Positions 6,915-16,045 of a DNA stretch of 36,322 bases are shown piece after piece. The position numbers were made by a program, and so were the translations under genes. The DNA lies in contig JBGTIS010000017.1 of assembly GCA_041745535.1 (NCBI GenBank), positions 1 to 36,322 on the forward strand. The letters are read 5' to 3'. The first letter of the stretch is position 1. Every line of letters begins with the position of its first letter. The notes beneath the pieces were generated by a model. The model was not told the origin of the DNA. It did not search any database and saw only the letters and a program-made list of their open reading frames with translations. Source of the DNA: JBGTIS01 sp041745535 (lineage in GTDB: Bacteria > Bacteroidota > Bacteroidia > Cytophagales > Cyclobacteriaceae).

Positions 6915-8900
6915 TTACCGAACGAGTACCAATCGCTTCGTTTCTTTGCCTTTTGGAGTGGTCAGGGTAATCAGGTACATGCCCGATTGGTTGGTGCTCA
7001 TATCTATTTGAATGAGGTTCGTGCCGGCCTGCTGTGCGGTAAAACGAGTCGGTTTCCCCAAAATATCCATAATGGAAATTTCCTGGAAGCTGCCTTTAAC
7101 ATAAAATCTGCCTTTACTTGGATTTGGATACAGGGTTATTGTTTCTTTTTCATTTATTTCCGGCTCTTCTACCCCAGTAACGGGATCACCGGCAAAACGG
7201 GGGCGCATCATCAGGCTGCCCCGCACGTCCTGGTTCCGCTCCCAGCTTCCATTTACATTAAAGAATATCTTTTCGCCCGAATCGGTGTTTTTGTCCAGCC
7301 CTACCGCTATAAAATCATCGGTTTGCTGTTGAAAACCAATGTAAAAGGTATCTTTTACCTGTACCGGCGATTCTAACGTATAGGTTCCAAATCTGTCAAT
7401 GGCGCCGGTGTTCTGAATGGTGGCCCCCTGTCTTCTGAATACAATTTCCTGTCCCTGCTTATCCAGCGAGCTCCACACAAACAAAGTAATTGAAGCATTA
7501 CTCTGGGTGGCATAGGCCGGAAAATAAATATCGAGGTCCGATAGAAAATCGGGTGCATCTACCACAAACTGATAAGCGATTTTACCGCCACTCTGGTTCA
7601 CGCCTACACCCAGTTCGGCAGATCCATCGTCATACGCATAGTAATTATGCAGCACATACGTGGCCCTGGCGGTATCATTAACCCGAAAATTCACCTTATC
7701 AATAAAAGTGGTATCGGTGCCGCTGATGGCACCGATCAGCCGCTTGTCGCCGGAATTAATATACATTTCAGTTTCCAGATACAGCGAATCAGGCGTGGTA
7801 TTCAGCAAAGCCGGGTTAATGGGTGTGGCTTTAATCCGCCTGCGTTCCTGCCCTTGTAACAGTGGGTCTACCACCACATTGTTGTCCATCATTTGTATCA
7901 GCTCTTCGGAAAATTTGTTCCTGATCAGGGCGCTGTACCGAATGGGTTGCAGCACCACATCCAGGTTGTAAATCTGGACGGAGGTGGTATCAATAAATTT
8001 GCTGGGACTAACCCTAAACTGTTTCATGGGGATAGCGGTATACTTCCCGAAAACCGAAGCAGGCAGCGAGGTAATGGCCCGGTCCAGGTAAGAAGTATTG
8101 GCAGCGCGGCGATTTTTATTCAGAAAGATATAATCCAGGTGCCATTCGTCGAAAGCCCCGGAAAGCCGGCTGAAATTCCGGAACCGAAACCGAAAACCAC
8201 CATGATAAAAACTGGGATCAGTAATGGCTATAATTTCCTGTTGAAAGTTATTGCTGATGTCTTGTCCGCCCACCATGCTCCACTGGGTTTGCCAGGCGCC
8301 TGTGTTGTCTTTAAACTGTAATATCAGCGAATCTTCCTCATCCGGAAATTCACCATATCCTTTCAGTTGCCAGAAAAAGCTGAAGAATACCGTACCGCGC
8401 TCGCTGCCGGGCACTGCTGCCAGATTAATGGGTTTGGAAACCAGACTGTCGGCCTGGCCAACGGCAGAAGGAAGATTGGAGTGGGTAACTCCGGAAGCTT
8501 TGGTGCCATCAAAGGTAGCGATGCCCAAAGTAGGTGGATTGATTGCCTGGGTAAAATTAATCCGCACATCCTGACTGGTATTCGTCCAACGGCTGGTATC
8601 AGGCCTGTAATCGGGTGCTCCGGTTGGGGTGGTCATTAAATTTGAAAAATCATCCCAAAAGGGCAGGGTGGTGGTATCACCAACCGCCAGGGTTCTGCCA
8701 GATGAAGAGAGGGTTTTATCAGAAAGGCCAGATTCGTTCACATAAGGAACTGGTACTATTTTAAGTCCATTTTGACGAGGCGCTTGCTGGGCAAATAATT
8801 GTGATGGAAACAGCCCGCGGATCAGTACTCCGAATAGTAAAATAAATAACCAGGATGGAAACCGAAAAAAAGTATGAGTTATAATCTTTTTTTCTTTCAT
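6915..8900 (-). CDS. T9SS-exported protein of unknown function
   Basis: A protein of 661 residues with a long N-terminal signal peptide (basic start MKEKKIITHTFFRF, then a hydrophobic stretch ending near FAQQ) and a C-terminal type A sorting domain of about 75 residues (ITLYPNPSKGRFYV to KETKRLVLVR). It should therefore cross the outer membrane by the type IX system and be attached at the surface or released. The central part is rich in beta-strand-like sequence, with segments such as FDEWHLDYIFLN that recall jelly-roll domains, but I recognise no enzyme motif. I chose ATG 8900 rather than the in-frame start at 8945 because it places a signal peptide at the N-terminus. It follows the PASTA gene by 56 bases and is probably in the same transcript. 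Confidence 0.85.
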   Translation of the reverse strand: MKEKKIITHTFFRFPSWLFILLFGVLIRGLFPSQLFAQQAPRQNGLKIVPVPYVNESGLSDKTLSSSGRTLAVGDTTTLPFWDDFSNLMTTPTGAPDYRPDTSRWTNTSQDVRINFTQAINPPTLGIATFDGTKASGVTHSNLPSAVGQADSLVSKPINLAAVPGSERGTVFFSFFWQLKGYGEFPDEEDSLILQFKDNTGAWQTQWSMVGGQDISNNFQQEIIAITDPSFYHGGFRFRFRNFSRLSGAFDEWHLDYIFLNKNRRAANTSYLDRAITSLPASVFGKYTAIPMKQFRVSPSKFIDTTSVQIYNLDVVLQPIRYSALIRNKFSEELIQMMDNNVVVDPLLQGQERRRIKATPINPALLNTTPDSLYLETEMYINSGDKRLIGAISGTDTTFIDKVNFRVNDTARATYVLHNYYAYDDGSAELGVGVNQSGGKIAYQFVVDAPDFLSDLDIYFPAYATQSNASITLFVWSSLDKQGQEIVFRRQGATIQNTGAIDRFGTYTLESPVQVKDTFYIGFQQQTDDFIAVGLDKNTDSGEKIFFNVNGSWERNQDVRGSLMMRPRFAGDPVTGVEEPEINEKETITLYPNPSKGRFYVKGSFQEISIMDILGKPTRFTAQQAGTNLIQIDMSTNQSGMYLITLTTPKGKETKRLVLVR

Positions 8901-8956
8901 CTGAAAAACTACAAGGGTGGTTTGTGGATTGAGGTCGCTGATCAATAGTTTAGGCT

Positions 8957-9802
8957 TTAATTGTCGGTCGATTCCTCTTCAGCTTCGTCCAGAATGGTTT
9001 CCTGCTGGTCGGATAACTCTTCCAGCCAGATATCCACTTCTTCTCCAATTCTGATATTTTTTCCTGCCGGTGGATTTTGTTTATAAATAATCAGCTGTGT
9101 CCCGGTAGCTTCAATGTCAGCGGGCTTTTTCTGCGCGTATGCCGGATTCTTGTATAAGATACTGCCCATTTTTAACCCTGAGCCAACCGCCAGTATTTCA
9201 GCTTCCTCAAAATCCATTCCGCTCAGATCAGGTGTCTCAAATTCCCGGTTGCCATACCCATCACCTACAATCAGATCAATTTTAGCGCCTTTGGGAATCT
9301 GGGTGCCGGGTTCAATGGGCTTTCCCTTGTATTCCTGTTCCAGCACCGCATTTTGCGCTAAATCAGGTTTATAACGGATATTACCCCGCTCCAAACCATA
9401 GCTTTTCAATACCAATTGGGCATTTTTTACCGATCCATCAATAAGCCTGGGCATTTTAACCTGGGGTGGCGTAGTAGCATTTACGGATAGATATATTTTT
9501 CGATCTTCTTTTACCTTTGACCCCGGAAGCGGGTATTGCTTTAGAATGGTAAGCGGGGCGTACTCTTCTGAAAACCCAGAGTCTGCGGTAACTTCATAAT
9601 GCAGGTTCCGATTGGTAAGAAACTCATCAATGGCATCTAAATGAATGCCTTCCAGGTTGGGTACTGTTACGGTTTCGCCATGTTTGGTAATGTTGGGAAG
9701 GTATACATAGAAAAAAAACAATAGGGCCGTCAGGGTGAGCGCAAGCAGCACCCCTATATATATTAAAAAACTTTTTAGTGTAGTTACCTTTAAAAAATTC
9801 AT
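8957..9802 (-). CDS. Membrane-anchored PASTA-domain protein
   Basis: A 281-residue protein with a short cytoplasmic N-terminus, one transmembrane helix (about 11-33) and three PASTA repeats outside (about 41-108, 113-182 and 188-258), each starting near a V-P-L or M-P-x-L type motif and ending with a GxxxDLxVxxG-like turn. PASTA domains bind peptidoglycan stem peptides or muropeptides. Here they are not fused to a kinase or a penicillin-binding protein, so the protein may be a wall sensor or scaffold. The C-terminus is strongly acidic (DEAEEESTDN). It lies 74 bases after D-Ala-D-Ala ligase on the same strand, which fits a peptidoglycan-related role. Confidence 0.88.
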   Translation of the reverse strand: MNFLKVTTLKSFLIYIGVLLALTLTALLFFFYVYLPNITKHGETVTVPNLEGIHLDAIDEFLTNRNLHYEVTADSGFSEEYAPLTILKQYPLPGSKVKEDRKIYLSVNATTPPQVKMPRLIDGSVKNAQLVLKSYGLERGNIRYKPDLAQNAVLEQEYKGKPIEPGTQIPKGAKIDLIVGDGYGNREFETPDLSGMDFEEAEILAVGSGLKMGSILYKNPAYAQKKPADIEATGTQLIIYKQNPPAGKNIRIGEEVDIWLEELSDQQETILDEAEEESTDN

Positions 9803-9876
9803 TGTTTGTTACTTCCGTTTAACTGATTAATTTTTTCTGTTTTTGGCTGCTAATTCCTGGACATTTGGCTACCATA

Positions 9877-10836
9877 TTAACTCAACTGCGCGTTAATTAT
9901 TGTTTTTTTATCTAATCCGGCAGCCGCGATCTGTTGCGGAACAATACTTTCGTTTGAGCAACCCGGTGTGGTATTAACCTCAATAAAATAAAGTTGTTTT
10001 TCCCTATACAAATAATCAATCCGTACCAGGCCATTGCAGTTCAGCAACTGGTAAATTCTTTCAGACAGCCGCTGACATTCGTCAGTCAGTTCCTGGTCAA
10101 TTTGCGCGGGGGTAATTTCCTGCGATTCTCCCTCGTATTTGGCTTTATAGTCGAAAAAAGCGTTTTTTGAAATTATTTCGGTAATGGGTAACGCATGTGG
10201 AATTTTATCGGCATCGTTGTACACGCCACAGGTCAGTTCTCTGCCCTGAATGTATGCTTCAATCAGCACCTGGCTGTCGTGCTCAAAGGCCAAAGCAACA
10301 GCGGCCCGCAAGTCGGCCTCTTTTTCTACCTTGCTGGCCCCAAAGCTGGAACCACCGTTGTTGGGTTTTACAAAACAGGGGAAACCCAACTGCTCCCGGA
10401 TGGTAGCCGGATTAAACTCATCCGGAGTCAGTAGCATCACCGATTGGGGGGTGCGGATACCCTGGCTGGCCAGCAATTGCTTGCATACAAATTTATTAAA
10501 AGTTACCGAACTGGTCAGCACATCACAACCCGTATAAGGCATGCCGATCAGATCAAAATACCCCTGAATTTTACCGTCTTCACCGGGTGTGCCATGAATA
10601 ATGTTGTACACTTTGTAAAACCGGATATTTTCATTTTCTAACTGAAAACTGAAATCATTTTTATTGATCGGATACCGCTGACCATTTGCCTCGGCATACC
10701 AGTCTTCTTTTCCAATAATAACCAGATAGGGCGTAAATTTTTCCCGGTCAATGGTATTCATAATAAACTGGGCACTTTTCAGTGAAATTGTATATTCGCT
10801 GGACTTCCCGCCGGCTGCGACCGCGATGTTTTTCAT
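9877..10836 (-). CDS. ddl: D-alanine--D-alanine ligase
   Basis: A 319-residue ATP-grasp ligase that joins two D-alanines for the peptidoglycan stem peptide in the cytoplasm. The N-terminal domain starts MKNIAVAAGGKSSEYTISLKSA, containing the conserved Gly-rich loop and Glu that contact the first D-Ala. The central ATP-grasp part shows CFVKPNNGGSSFGASKV, and the C-terminal lobe has the metal and substrate-binding FIEVNTTPGCSNESIVPQQ. The length is normal for Ddl. The gene begins 156 bases after the leucine-degradation genes end, with its own TAnnTTTG-type element upstream, so it probably heads a separate unit with the PASTA gene and the T9SS protein gene. Confidence 0.95.
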   Translation of the reverse strand: MKNIAVAAGGKSSEYTISLKSAQFIMNTIDREKFTPYLVIIGKEDWYAEANGQRYPINKNDFSFQLENENIRFYKVYNIIHGTPGEDGKIQGYFDLIGMPYTGCDVLTSSVTFNKFVCKQLLASQGIRTPQSVMLLTPDEFNPATIREQLGFPCFVKPNNGGSSFGASKVEKEADLRAAVALAFEHDSQVLIEAYIQGRELTCGVYNDADKIPHALPITEIISKNAFFDYKAKYEGESQEITPAQIDQELTDECQRLSERIYQLLNCNGLVRIDYLYREKQLYFIEVNTTPGCSNESIVPQQIAAAGLDKKTIINAQLS

Positions 10837-10884
10837 ATAACAGTAAAAAATTGTTCGGTTTAAAAATTATCTGTAATAGTGAAG

Positions 10885-10892
10885 CAAAAATA
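10885..10892 (-). promoter_or_regulatory. Candidate -7 promoter element for ddl
   Basis: On the minus strand the sequence reads TATTTTTG, a full match to the Bacteroidota -7 consensus TAnnTTTG, followed by C. It lies about 48 bases before the ddl start, in a 156-base gap. I see no clear TTG at the usual spacing upstream, so the call rests on one element. Confidence 0.35.
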
Positions 10893-10992
10893 ATAACCTG
10901 TACAATTAGCGAACATTTTTTGCGCCAATTTTAAATTTTTAATTTAAAACTAGGAAGAAATGCGCCAGGCTGGTAATAATTTCTATTAATTT

Positions 10993-11853
10993 TTAATTGT
11001 TGGAAGCGGAAATTGTTTTCAATGCTTTTTCGATGGCAATGTGCAGGGCTTCCTCATTCATTTCTACTGGAATCTTATTTCGGTAAAAGTAATCGAGCAG
11101 GTCACTGGTGCGAATGTTTCCCACCAGGTTGGGCCCGGCCATGGGGCATCCGCCCAAACCGCTGAGCACGCCGTCGAAACTTCGGCAGCCGTTTTGGTAG
11201 GCGGCGTCAATTTTCTGGTACCAGCCTGTAGAAATGGTATGCAGGTGTAATCCAAATTCGATATCCTTATAAGCAGGTACCACAGTTTTGAACACCTCGG
11301 CAATGGTATCCGCGGTACCCAATCCAACGGTATCGGAAAGGGCTATGGATTTTACGCCGGCCTGACGCAACTTGTCTACCCATTCCACCAGCAGGTCGAT
11401 ATTCCATGGGTCTTCGTAAGGGTTTCCAAAGGCCATTGAAATATACAACCGAAGTTCTTTTCTGGATTTATCGCAAATATTCAGCAGTTCACTGGCTTCA
11501 GAAAAAGCCTGTACCAGATCGGATTTAATATTGCGTTGCAGAAAAGTGGGAGAAATAGAAAAAGGATAACCCAGATAGGTGATTTCATCAAACATTATGG
11601 CGGAATAGGCTCCCTGTTTGTTGGGCACAATGGCCAGCAACCTGGAATTTGAGTGGGAAAGGTCTAACATGCTCAGCACCTTGCCGGTGTCGCGCATCTG
11701 GGGTATGGCTTTGGGTGATACAAAGCTGCCAAAATCGATGGTATCAAAGCCCACCTGTAACAAAGCGTTAATATAATCGGCTTTGATTTCGGTAGGAATG
11801 AAATTCTTTATACCCTGGATGGCATCCCGTGGGCATTCTGTGATCTTTATCAT
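10993..11853 (-). CDS. liuE: Hydroxymethylglutaryl-CoA lyase
   Basis: A 286-residue TIM-barrel lyase of the HMG-CoA lyase/LeuA superfamily. It splits 3-hydroxy-3-methylglutaryl-CoA into acetoacetate and acetyl-CoA, the last step of leucine degradation. The N-terminal TECPRDAIQG holds the Arg9-Asp10 pair of the active site (usually GPRDGLQ). DFGSFVSPKAIPQMRD matches the family's SFVSPKWVPQMAD. The metal-binding His pair is in GLHLHT, and the catalytic Cys is in GLGGCPMAGP. It is the last gene of a five-gene cluster whose other members make its substrate. The spacing of 41 bases from the dehydrogenase gene supports one operon. The N-terminal substitution TEC for VEVG is slightly unusual but leaves the catalytic residues intact. 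Confidence 0.92.
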   Translation of the reverse strand: MIKITECPRDAIQGIKNFIPTEIKADYINALLQVGFDTIDFGSFVSPKAIPQMRDTGKVLSMLDLSHSNSRLLAIVPNKQGAYSAIMFDEITYLGYPFSISPTFLQRNIKSDLVQAFSEASELLNICDKSRKELRLYISMAFGNPYEDPWNIDLLVEWVDKLRQAGVKSIALSDTVGLGTADTIAEVFKTVVPAYKDIEFGLHLHTISTGWYQKIDAAYQNGCRSFDGVLSGLGGCPMAGPNLVGNIRTSDLLDYFYRNKIPVEMNEEALHIAIEKALKTISASNN

Positions 11854-11894
11854 AAATTCTTCAATTGCCTAAGTTAAAAAAAGGTTTACTATTG

Positions 11895-13064
11895 CTAATT
11901 CGAAGTTTCAGGTCGGCTATCGGGTTTGCAGCCAATGTGCTTGGCAATTACCATCCTTTGAATTTCGGAAGTGCCTTCACCAATTTGCAAAATCCGCTGA
12001 TCCCGGTAAAATCTTTCTATATCATATTCGCCCATCAGGCCATAACCGCCATGAATCTGAACCGCATCGTCGGCTACTTCTTTGGCGATTTCCGAACAAT
12101 ACAGCTTGGCCATGGCGGCTTCTTTGGCGAATGCCTTTTCCTGGTCTTTCAGCCAGCAGGCTTTGTACAGCATGTTTCTGGCCAGTTCAACTTTAAGGGC
12201 CATGTCGGCCAACTTAAAGGATATCACCTGGAAATTAACCAAAGCTTTGCCAAACTGCTTTCGTTCGTGGGCATACCGCATGGCCATTTCAAAAGCGCCC
12301 TGTGCCAATCCCAGTCCCATAGCAGCGATTGATAACCTGCCGCCGTCCAGTGTTTTCAGCATAATGCGGGAACCTTCGCCCCGCTGGCCCAGTAAATTTT
12401 CTCCGGGCACTTTGCAGTTATCGAAAAAGAGCTGGGAAGTGTCGGACCCCCGCCAGCACAGTTTATCGTGCATGGAAATGGCGGAGAAGCCGGGTGTTCC
12501 TTTTTCCAGAATAATGCAGGAAAATTCTTTCCGCTCCTCATTTCCTCCGGTCACCGCCTGTACGGTAACCCCTTTGGTGATTTCGGTAGCGCCATTGGTA
12601 ATAAATATTTTTGATCCGTTAATCAGCCATTGGTTCTGTTCGAGTTGGGCAGTGGTTTTTGTGCCCCGGGAATCGGAACCGGCTTCGGGTTCGGTTAACC
12701 CAAATGCCCAGAGCGCTTCTCCGGTACACAGCTGCGGTATATATTTTTCCTTCTGCGCCTCGTTTCCATAATAATAAATAGGGCCGATACCCAGTGAATT
12801 GTGAGCCGCCAGTGTGGCGGCCTGAGAACCATCTACCCGGGCCAGTTCTTCTACCGCGATAATATACGACAGGTAGTCGGTACCCTGACCACCATATTTT
12901 TCGCTCACGTACATGCCGAACAAACCCATTTCTCCGATTTTACGGGTAAGTTCCAAAGAAAACTCTTCTTTTTTATCGCATTCTCTGGCTTTGGTTTTCA
13001 GCTCTTTTTCCGCGAAATCTCTTATTGAACTCCTGATAAGTTCATGTTCCTCATTCAAATACAT
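11895..13064 (-). CDS. Acyl-CoA dehydrogenase (in the isovaleryl-CoA dehydrogenase position)
   Basis: A 389-residue FAD-dependent acyl-CoA dehydrogenase, full length for the family. It shows FGLTEPEAGSDSRG (121-134), WLINGSKIFITNG (146-158), QIHGGYGLMGEY (336-347) and the C-terminal QIGEGTSEIQRMVIAKHIG. The catalytic base of short- and medium-chain enzymes is the Glu in EGT, here Glu363. Isovaleryl-CoA dehydrogenase has Ala there and uses a Glu in LDLERL instead; this protein reads LDGGRL, with Gly242 at that place. So by active site it is short/branched-chain type, although its operon position suggests the isovaleryl-CoA step. Electrons would go to ETF, not encoded here. It lies between liuD (104 bases) and liuE (41 bases). 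Confidence 0.93.
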   Translation of the reverse strand: MYLNEEHELIRSSIRDFAEKELKTKARECDKKEEFSLELTRKIGEMGLFGMYVSEKYGGQGTDYLSYIIAVEELARVDGSQAATLAAHNSLGIGPIYYYGNEAQKEKYIPQLCTGEALWAFGLTEPEAGSDSRGTKTTAQLEQNQWLINGSKIFITNGATEITKGVTVQAVTGGNEERKEFSCIILEKGTPGFSAISMHDKLCWRGSDTSQLFFDNCKVPGENLLGQRGEGSRIMLKTLDGGRLSIAAMGLGLAQGAFEMAMRYAHERKQFGKALVNFQVISFKLADMALKVELARNMLYKACWLKDQEKAFAKEAAMAKLYCSEIAKEVADDAVQIHGGYGLMGEYDIERFYRDQRILQIGEGTSEIQRMVIAKHIGCKPDSRPETSN

Positions 13065-13168
13065 AACTCAAAATTTAATAGTACAAGCATACAACTGTGA
13101 CGATAACTTCGTTACGGTTATCCTGCTAAAAAATATTTTTGTTCCAGCATAATAATTTGCCGGATAAA

Positions 13169-15196
13169 TCAGGCCTCCTCTGTTTTATGTTCCTCAAGCA
13201 CCACCAGTACGGCATTTTTTTCTACCATATGCTTCATGCTCGCGTTTACCGATTTTACTTTTCCATCCCGAGGCGCCAGAATATTGTTTTCCATTTTCAT
13301 GGCTTCCATAATAAGCAGCACCTGCCCTTTTTTTACTACATCACCTTCCGCTACATTTACTTTTACAATAGTACCCGGCATAGGGGCGGTAATTTTGTTA
13401 TTAAAACTGTCGGCCGCGTCATTGGCTATGGGAGGGAGTGTTTTTTCTCCTAAAAAGTCTTCCCTTTTTAATTGAAAACGAACGCCTTCCAGGCTCAGTT
13501 CCACCGTTTTATCATCATTTTCAGAAATATAAACGGTGTAGAACTGCTCATTAATTACTACCTGCAATCTGCCCTTTTTATATAAAATGAGTTTTGATAG
13601 AAAAGTTTGGTTATCAATTTCAAATTCAAATCCATGATCGGGCTTCCGGTTCAGGTATACCAATTTCGGCGACTGATCCAAGGTTACAGTAATGGCCATA
13701 TAATGGCGCCAGTAACCAATGGTATTCCAAATATCATGCGCGTTATATTTTTGCTGTTGCCTGCCAAATTTCTGTTCCGAAAGGCTGTACAACAGAAAGG
13801 CGATCACCGGAATATGTTTATCGATCTTTTCCTTCATTTCATTAATTTCCGCGACAATTTCTTCTGTGTTTTCATCACAGAACCGGGTAGTAATCTGGTT
13901 ATTCGCGAATGCCTCAGATTCTAACAGATAAATGAGGTAATTGATATTGGTTTGGATACCATGAATCACAAAGTTTTTCAAAGCTTCCACGCACCGGCCG
14001 GTCGACTCGGCCCGGTTGCCTCCTCTCGCGATCAACTTGCAAATCATGGGGTCGTATTGACTTTTAATAATTGTATTGGGAGTCAGCCCGGTATCAATCC
14101 TGAATTTTTTGCCTTTTGGCTCCAGGTAAAGCGACATTTTTCCAGGAGAAGGCAGAAAATTGTTTTCAGGCGATTCGGCATAAACGCGGCATTCAATGGC
14201 ATGGCCTTTCTGCACGATGTCTTCCTGCACATAACGCAATTCGTTGCCGGCGGCAATCAAAATTTGTTCTTCCACGATGTCGGTACGGGTGGTCATTTCC
14301 GTAACCGGATGTTCTACCTGAATGCGGGTATTCATTTCCAGGAAATAGAAATACCGGTTTTTATCCAGCAGAAATTCTACCGTGCCTGCATTGGAATAAC
14401 CAATTTCCTTTCCGATTGTTACGGCTGCTTCTCCAATGGCTTTTCGTAATTCGTCATCCAGGGTAGGCGAGGGTGCTTCCTCTATAATTTTCTGATGCCG
14501 CCGCTGAATAGAACATTCGCGTTCGTATAGGTGAATCAGATTGCCAAATTTGTCACCCAGAATCTGAAATTCAATATGCCGGGGTTCTTCCAGGTATTTT
14601 TCTATGTAAACGGTGCCGTTGCCAAAATAAGCAGCGGCTTCCCGGCCAGTAGCTTCCAGCGCTTCGGGCAGCGCTTCGCGGTTATGTACCACCCGCATGC
14701 CTTTGCCGCCACCACCTGCAGCCGCTTTTACCAGAAAAGGCGGATTCATATTCAGGGAGGCCGTGGTAAGTTCTTCCAAAGTGCCAGTGGCACCCTCTAT
14801 AACCGGAATGCCCAGATTTTTAACATAAGCCCTGGATTCAATTTTGTTGCCCATTAAATGCACGGCTTCGCTGCTGGGTCCGATAAAAATGATACCCTCC
14901 TCTTCGCAGGCCCTGATAAAAGCAGGATTTTCCGATAAGAATCCGTAACCAGGATGAATGGCCTCGGCACCGGCATGCACGGCCAACTGAATAATTTTCT
15001 GAATATTCAGATACGAGTCGCTCAATTCCGATCCTCCGATGCAAAAGGCCTCGTCGGCCATAGAAACATGCAGAGAATCGGCATCTATTTCCGAATAAAT
15101 GGCAACAGTTTTAATGCCCAGTTTACGGGCTGTTTTCATTATTCTTACCGCGATTTCGCCCCGATTGGCAATTAATATTTTTCTAAAAATTTTCAT
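13169..15196 (-). CDS. liuD: Methylcrotonyl-CoA carboxylase biotin-containing (alpha) subunit
   Basis: A 675-residue biotin-dependent carboxylase subunit. An N-terminal biotin carboxylase (about 1-445) begins FRKILIANRGEIAVRIM and has the ATP-grasp glycine-rich loop KAAAGGGGKGMRVV and the motif FLEMNTRIQVEHPVTE. A linker domain of about 130 residues follows, then a biotinyl domain (about 605-675) whose EAMKMEN carries the biotin at Lys634. It carboxylates biotin with bicarbonate and ATP and delivers it to the beta subunit for 3-methylcrotonyl-CoA carboxylation in leucine degradation. The size and fused carrier fit the MccA/LiuD type. Acetyl- or propionyl-CoA carboxylase is possible on family grounds, but the neighbours (LiuC-type hydratase, HMG-CoA lyase) support methylcrotonyl-CoA. 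It lies 31 bases after liuC. Confidence 0.92.
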   Translation of the reverse strand: MKIFRKILIANRGEIAVRIMKTARKLGIKTVAIYSEIDADSLHVSMADEAFCIGGSELSDSYLNIQKIIQLAVHAGAEAIHPGYGFLSENPAFIRACEEEGIIFIGPSSEAVHLMGNKIESRAYVKNLGIPVIEGATGTLEELTTASLNMNPPFLVKAAAGGGGKGMRVVHNREALPEALEATGREAAAYFGNGTVYIEKYLEEPRHIEFQILGDKFGNLIHLYERECSIQRRHQKIIEEAPSPTLDDELRKAIGEAAVTIGKEIGYSNAGTVEFLLDKNRYFYFLEMNTRIQVEHPVTEMTTRTDIVEEQILIAAGNELRYVQEDIVQKGHAIECRVYAESPENNFLPSPGKMSLYLEPKGKKFRIDTGLTPNTIIKSQYDPMICKLIARGGNRAESTGRCVEALKNFVIHGIQTNINYLIYLLESEAFANNQITTRFCDENTEEIVAEINEMKEKIDKHIPVIAFLLYSLSEQKFGRQQQKYNAHDIWNTIGYWRHYMAITVTLDQSPKLVYLNRKPDHGFEFEIDNQTFLSKLILYKKGRLQVVINEQFYTVYISENDDKTVELSLEGVRFQLKREDFLGEKTLPPIANDAADSFNNKITAPMPGTIVKVNVAEGDVVKKGQVLLIMEAMKMENNILAPRDGKVKSVNASMKHMVEKNAVLVVLEEHKTEEA

Positions 15197-15227
15197 GGTT
15201 GTGTTCGAGATTCTTTACATATGATTG

Positions 15228-16016
15228 TTATAATCTCCATTTCGGCTTTCTTTTTTCAAGGAACGCATTCATCCCTTCCTGTCCTTCCGCGGATGCCCGC
15301 ACCTGGGCAATTAATTTAGCCGTGTAAGGGATAACCGCTTCCGGCTGCAGCTGATTGGTAATCCGGTCTATTAATTCTTTGCAGTGAATCACCGCTTCCG
15401 GACCGTTATTTTTCAAATGTTGTATCAAATCTTCAAAGTAAGTATTCATTTCCGATGCCGTGTCGAACGATTTGTTCACCAGGCCAATTCGTTCCGCGTC
15501 TTTTCCGTTCATAGATTTTCCCGTCAGCATCAGCTCTTTGGCGTTGAACTCACCAATTCGTTTGAGAATATAAGGACCAATGGTAGCGGGCACAATCCCT
15601 ATTTTTACTTCGCTAAATGCGAATTTGGTGTCGTTTAGGCAGTAGGCCATATCTGTGGCGGCCAGTAAACCATTGGCGCCGCCCATGGCCGCGCCATGCA
15701 CCAGGGCAAGGGTAGGTTTCCGGCAATTATAAATGGCTTGGAAGCAATGCGCCAGGTTCAGGTTATCCTGATAGTTTTTCTCCTCTGAATAAGTAATGGT
15801 TTGTTTCATCCAGTTCAGGTCGGCGCCGGCACAAAAAGTTTTTCCATTACCACGCAGCACCAACGCTACAATCTCACTATGCTGGCTGTAGTTAATGCAA
15901 TCGGTGATTTCAGCGATCATCAAATCATTAAACGCGTTTCGGATGTCGGGCCGGTTCAGGTTAAGAAAACCGATCCGGTCTTTTTCTTCATATACAATGG
16001 TTTGATAAGGTTTCAT
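15228..16016 (-). CDS. liuC: Methylglutaconyl-CoA hydratase (enoyl-CoA hydratase family)
   Basis: A 262-residue crotonase-fold enzyme. FCAGADLNWMK (61-71) is characteristic of the bacterial methylglutaconyl-CoA hydratases, which hydrate 3-methylglutaconyl-CoA to HMG-CoA. The oxyanion-hole residues lie in CAGAD and in HGAAMGGANGL (108-117). Of the two catalytic glutamates of classical enoyl-CoA hydratase, the second is kept (Glu136 in FSEVKIG). The first is replaced by Gly116, a pattern I associate with LiuC proteins (GGAxGL). SEVKIGIVPATIGPYI also fits that branch. It stands between the two carboxylase subunit genes (29 and 31 bases), so its product acts on what they make. Confidence 0.9.
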   Translation of the reverse strand: MKPYQTIVYEEKDRIGFLNLNRPDIRNAFNDLMIAEITDCINYSQHSEIVALVLRGNGKTFCAGADLNWMKQTITYSEEKNYQDNLNLAHCFQAIYNCRKPTLALVHGAAMGGANGLLAATDMAYCLNDTKFAFSEVKIGIVPATIGPYILKRIGEFNAKELMLTGKSMNGKDAERIGLVNKSFDTASEMNTYFEDLIQHLKNNGPEAVIHCKELIDRITNQLQPEAVIPYTAKLIAQVRASAEGQEGMNAFLEKRKPKWRL

Positions 16017-16045
16017 ACAAATGCTTTCGGGTTGGCACAGGCTTA

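Noticed and set aside
6810..7376. Plus-strand open frame of 188 codons opposite the T9SS protein gene
   Set aside because: It is the complement of a clearly coding region and shows no domain; the composition explains the open frame.
12082..12771. Plus-strand open frame of 229 codons opposite the acyl-CoA dehydrogenase
   Set aside because: The opposite strand encodes a full conserved enzyme; this frame has no recognisable motif.
13102..13122. ataacttcgt resembles one arm of loxP, within gataacttcgttacggttatc
   Set aside because: Only ten bases match, the second 13-bp arm is absent, and the arms that do pair are just gataac/gttatc. No Cre-like gene is linked to it, so it is most simply chance.
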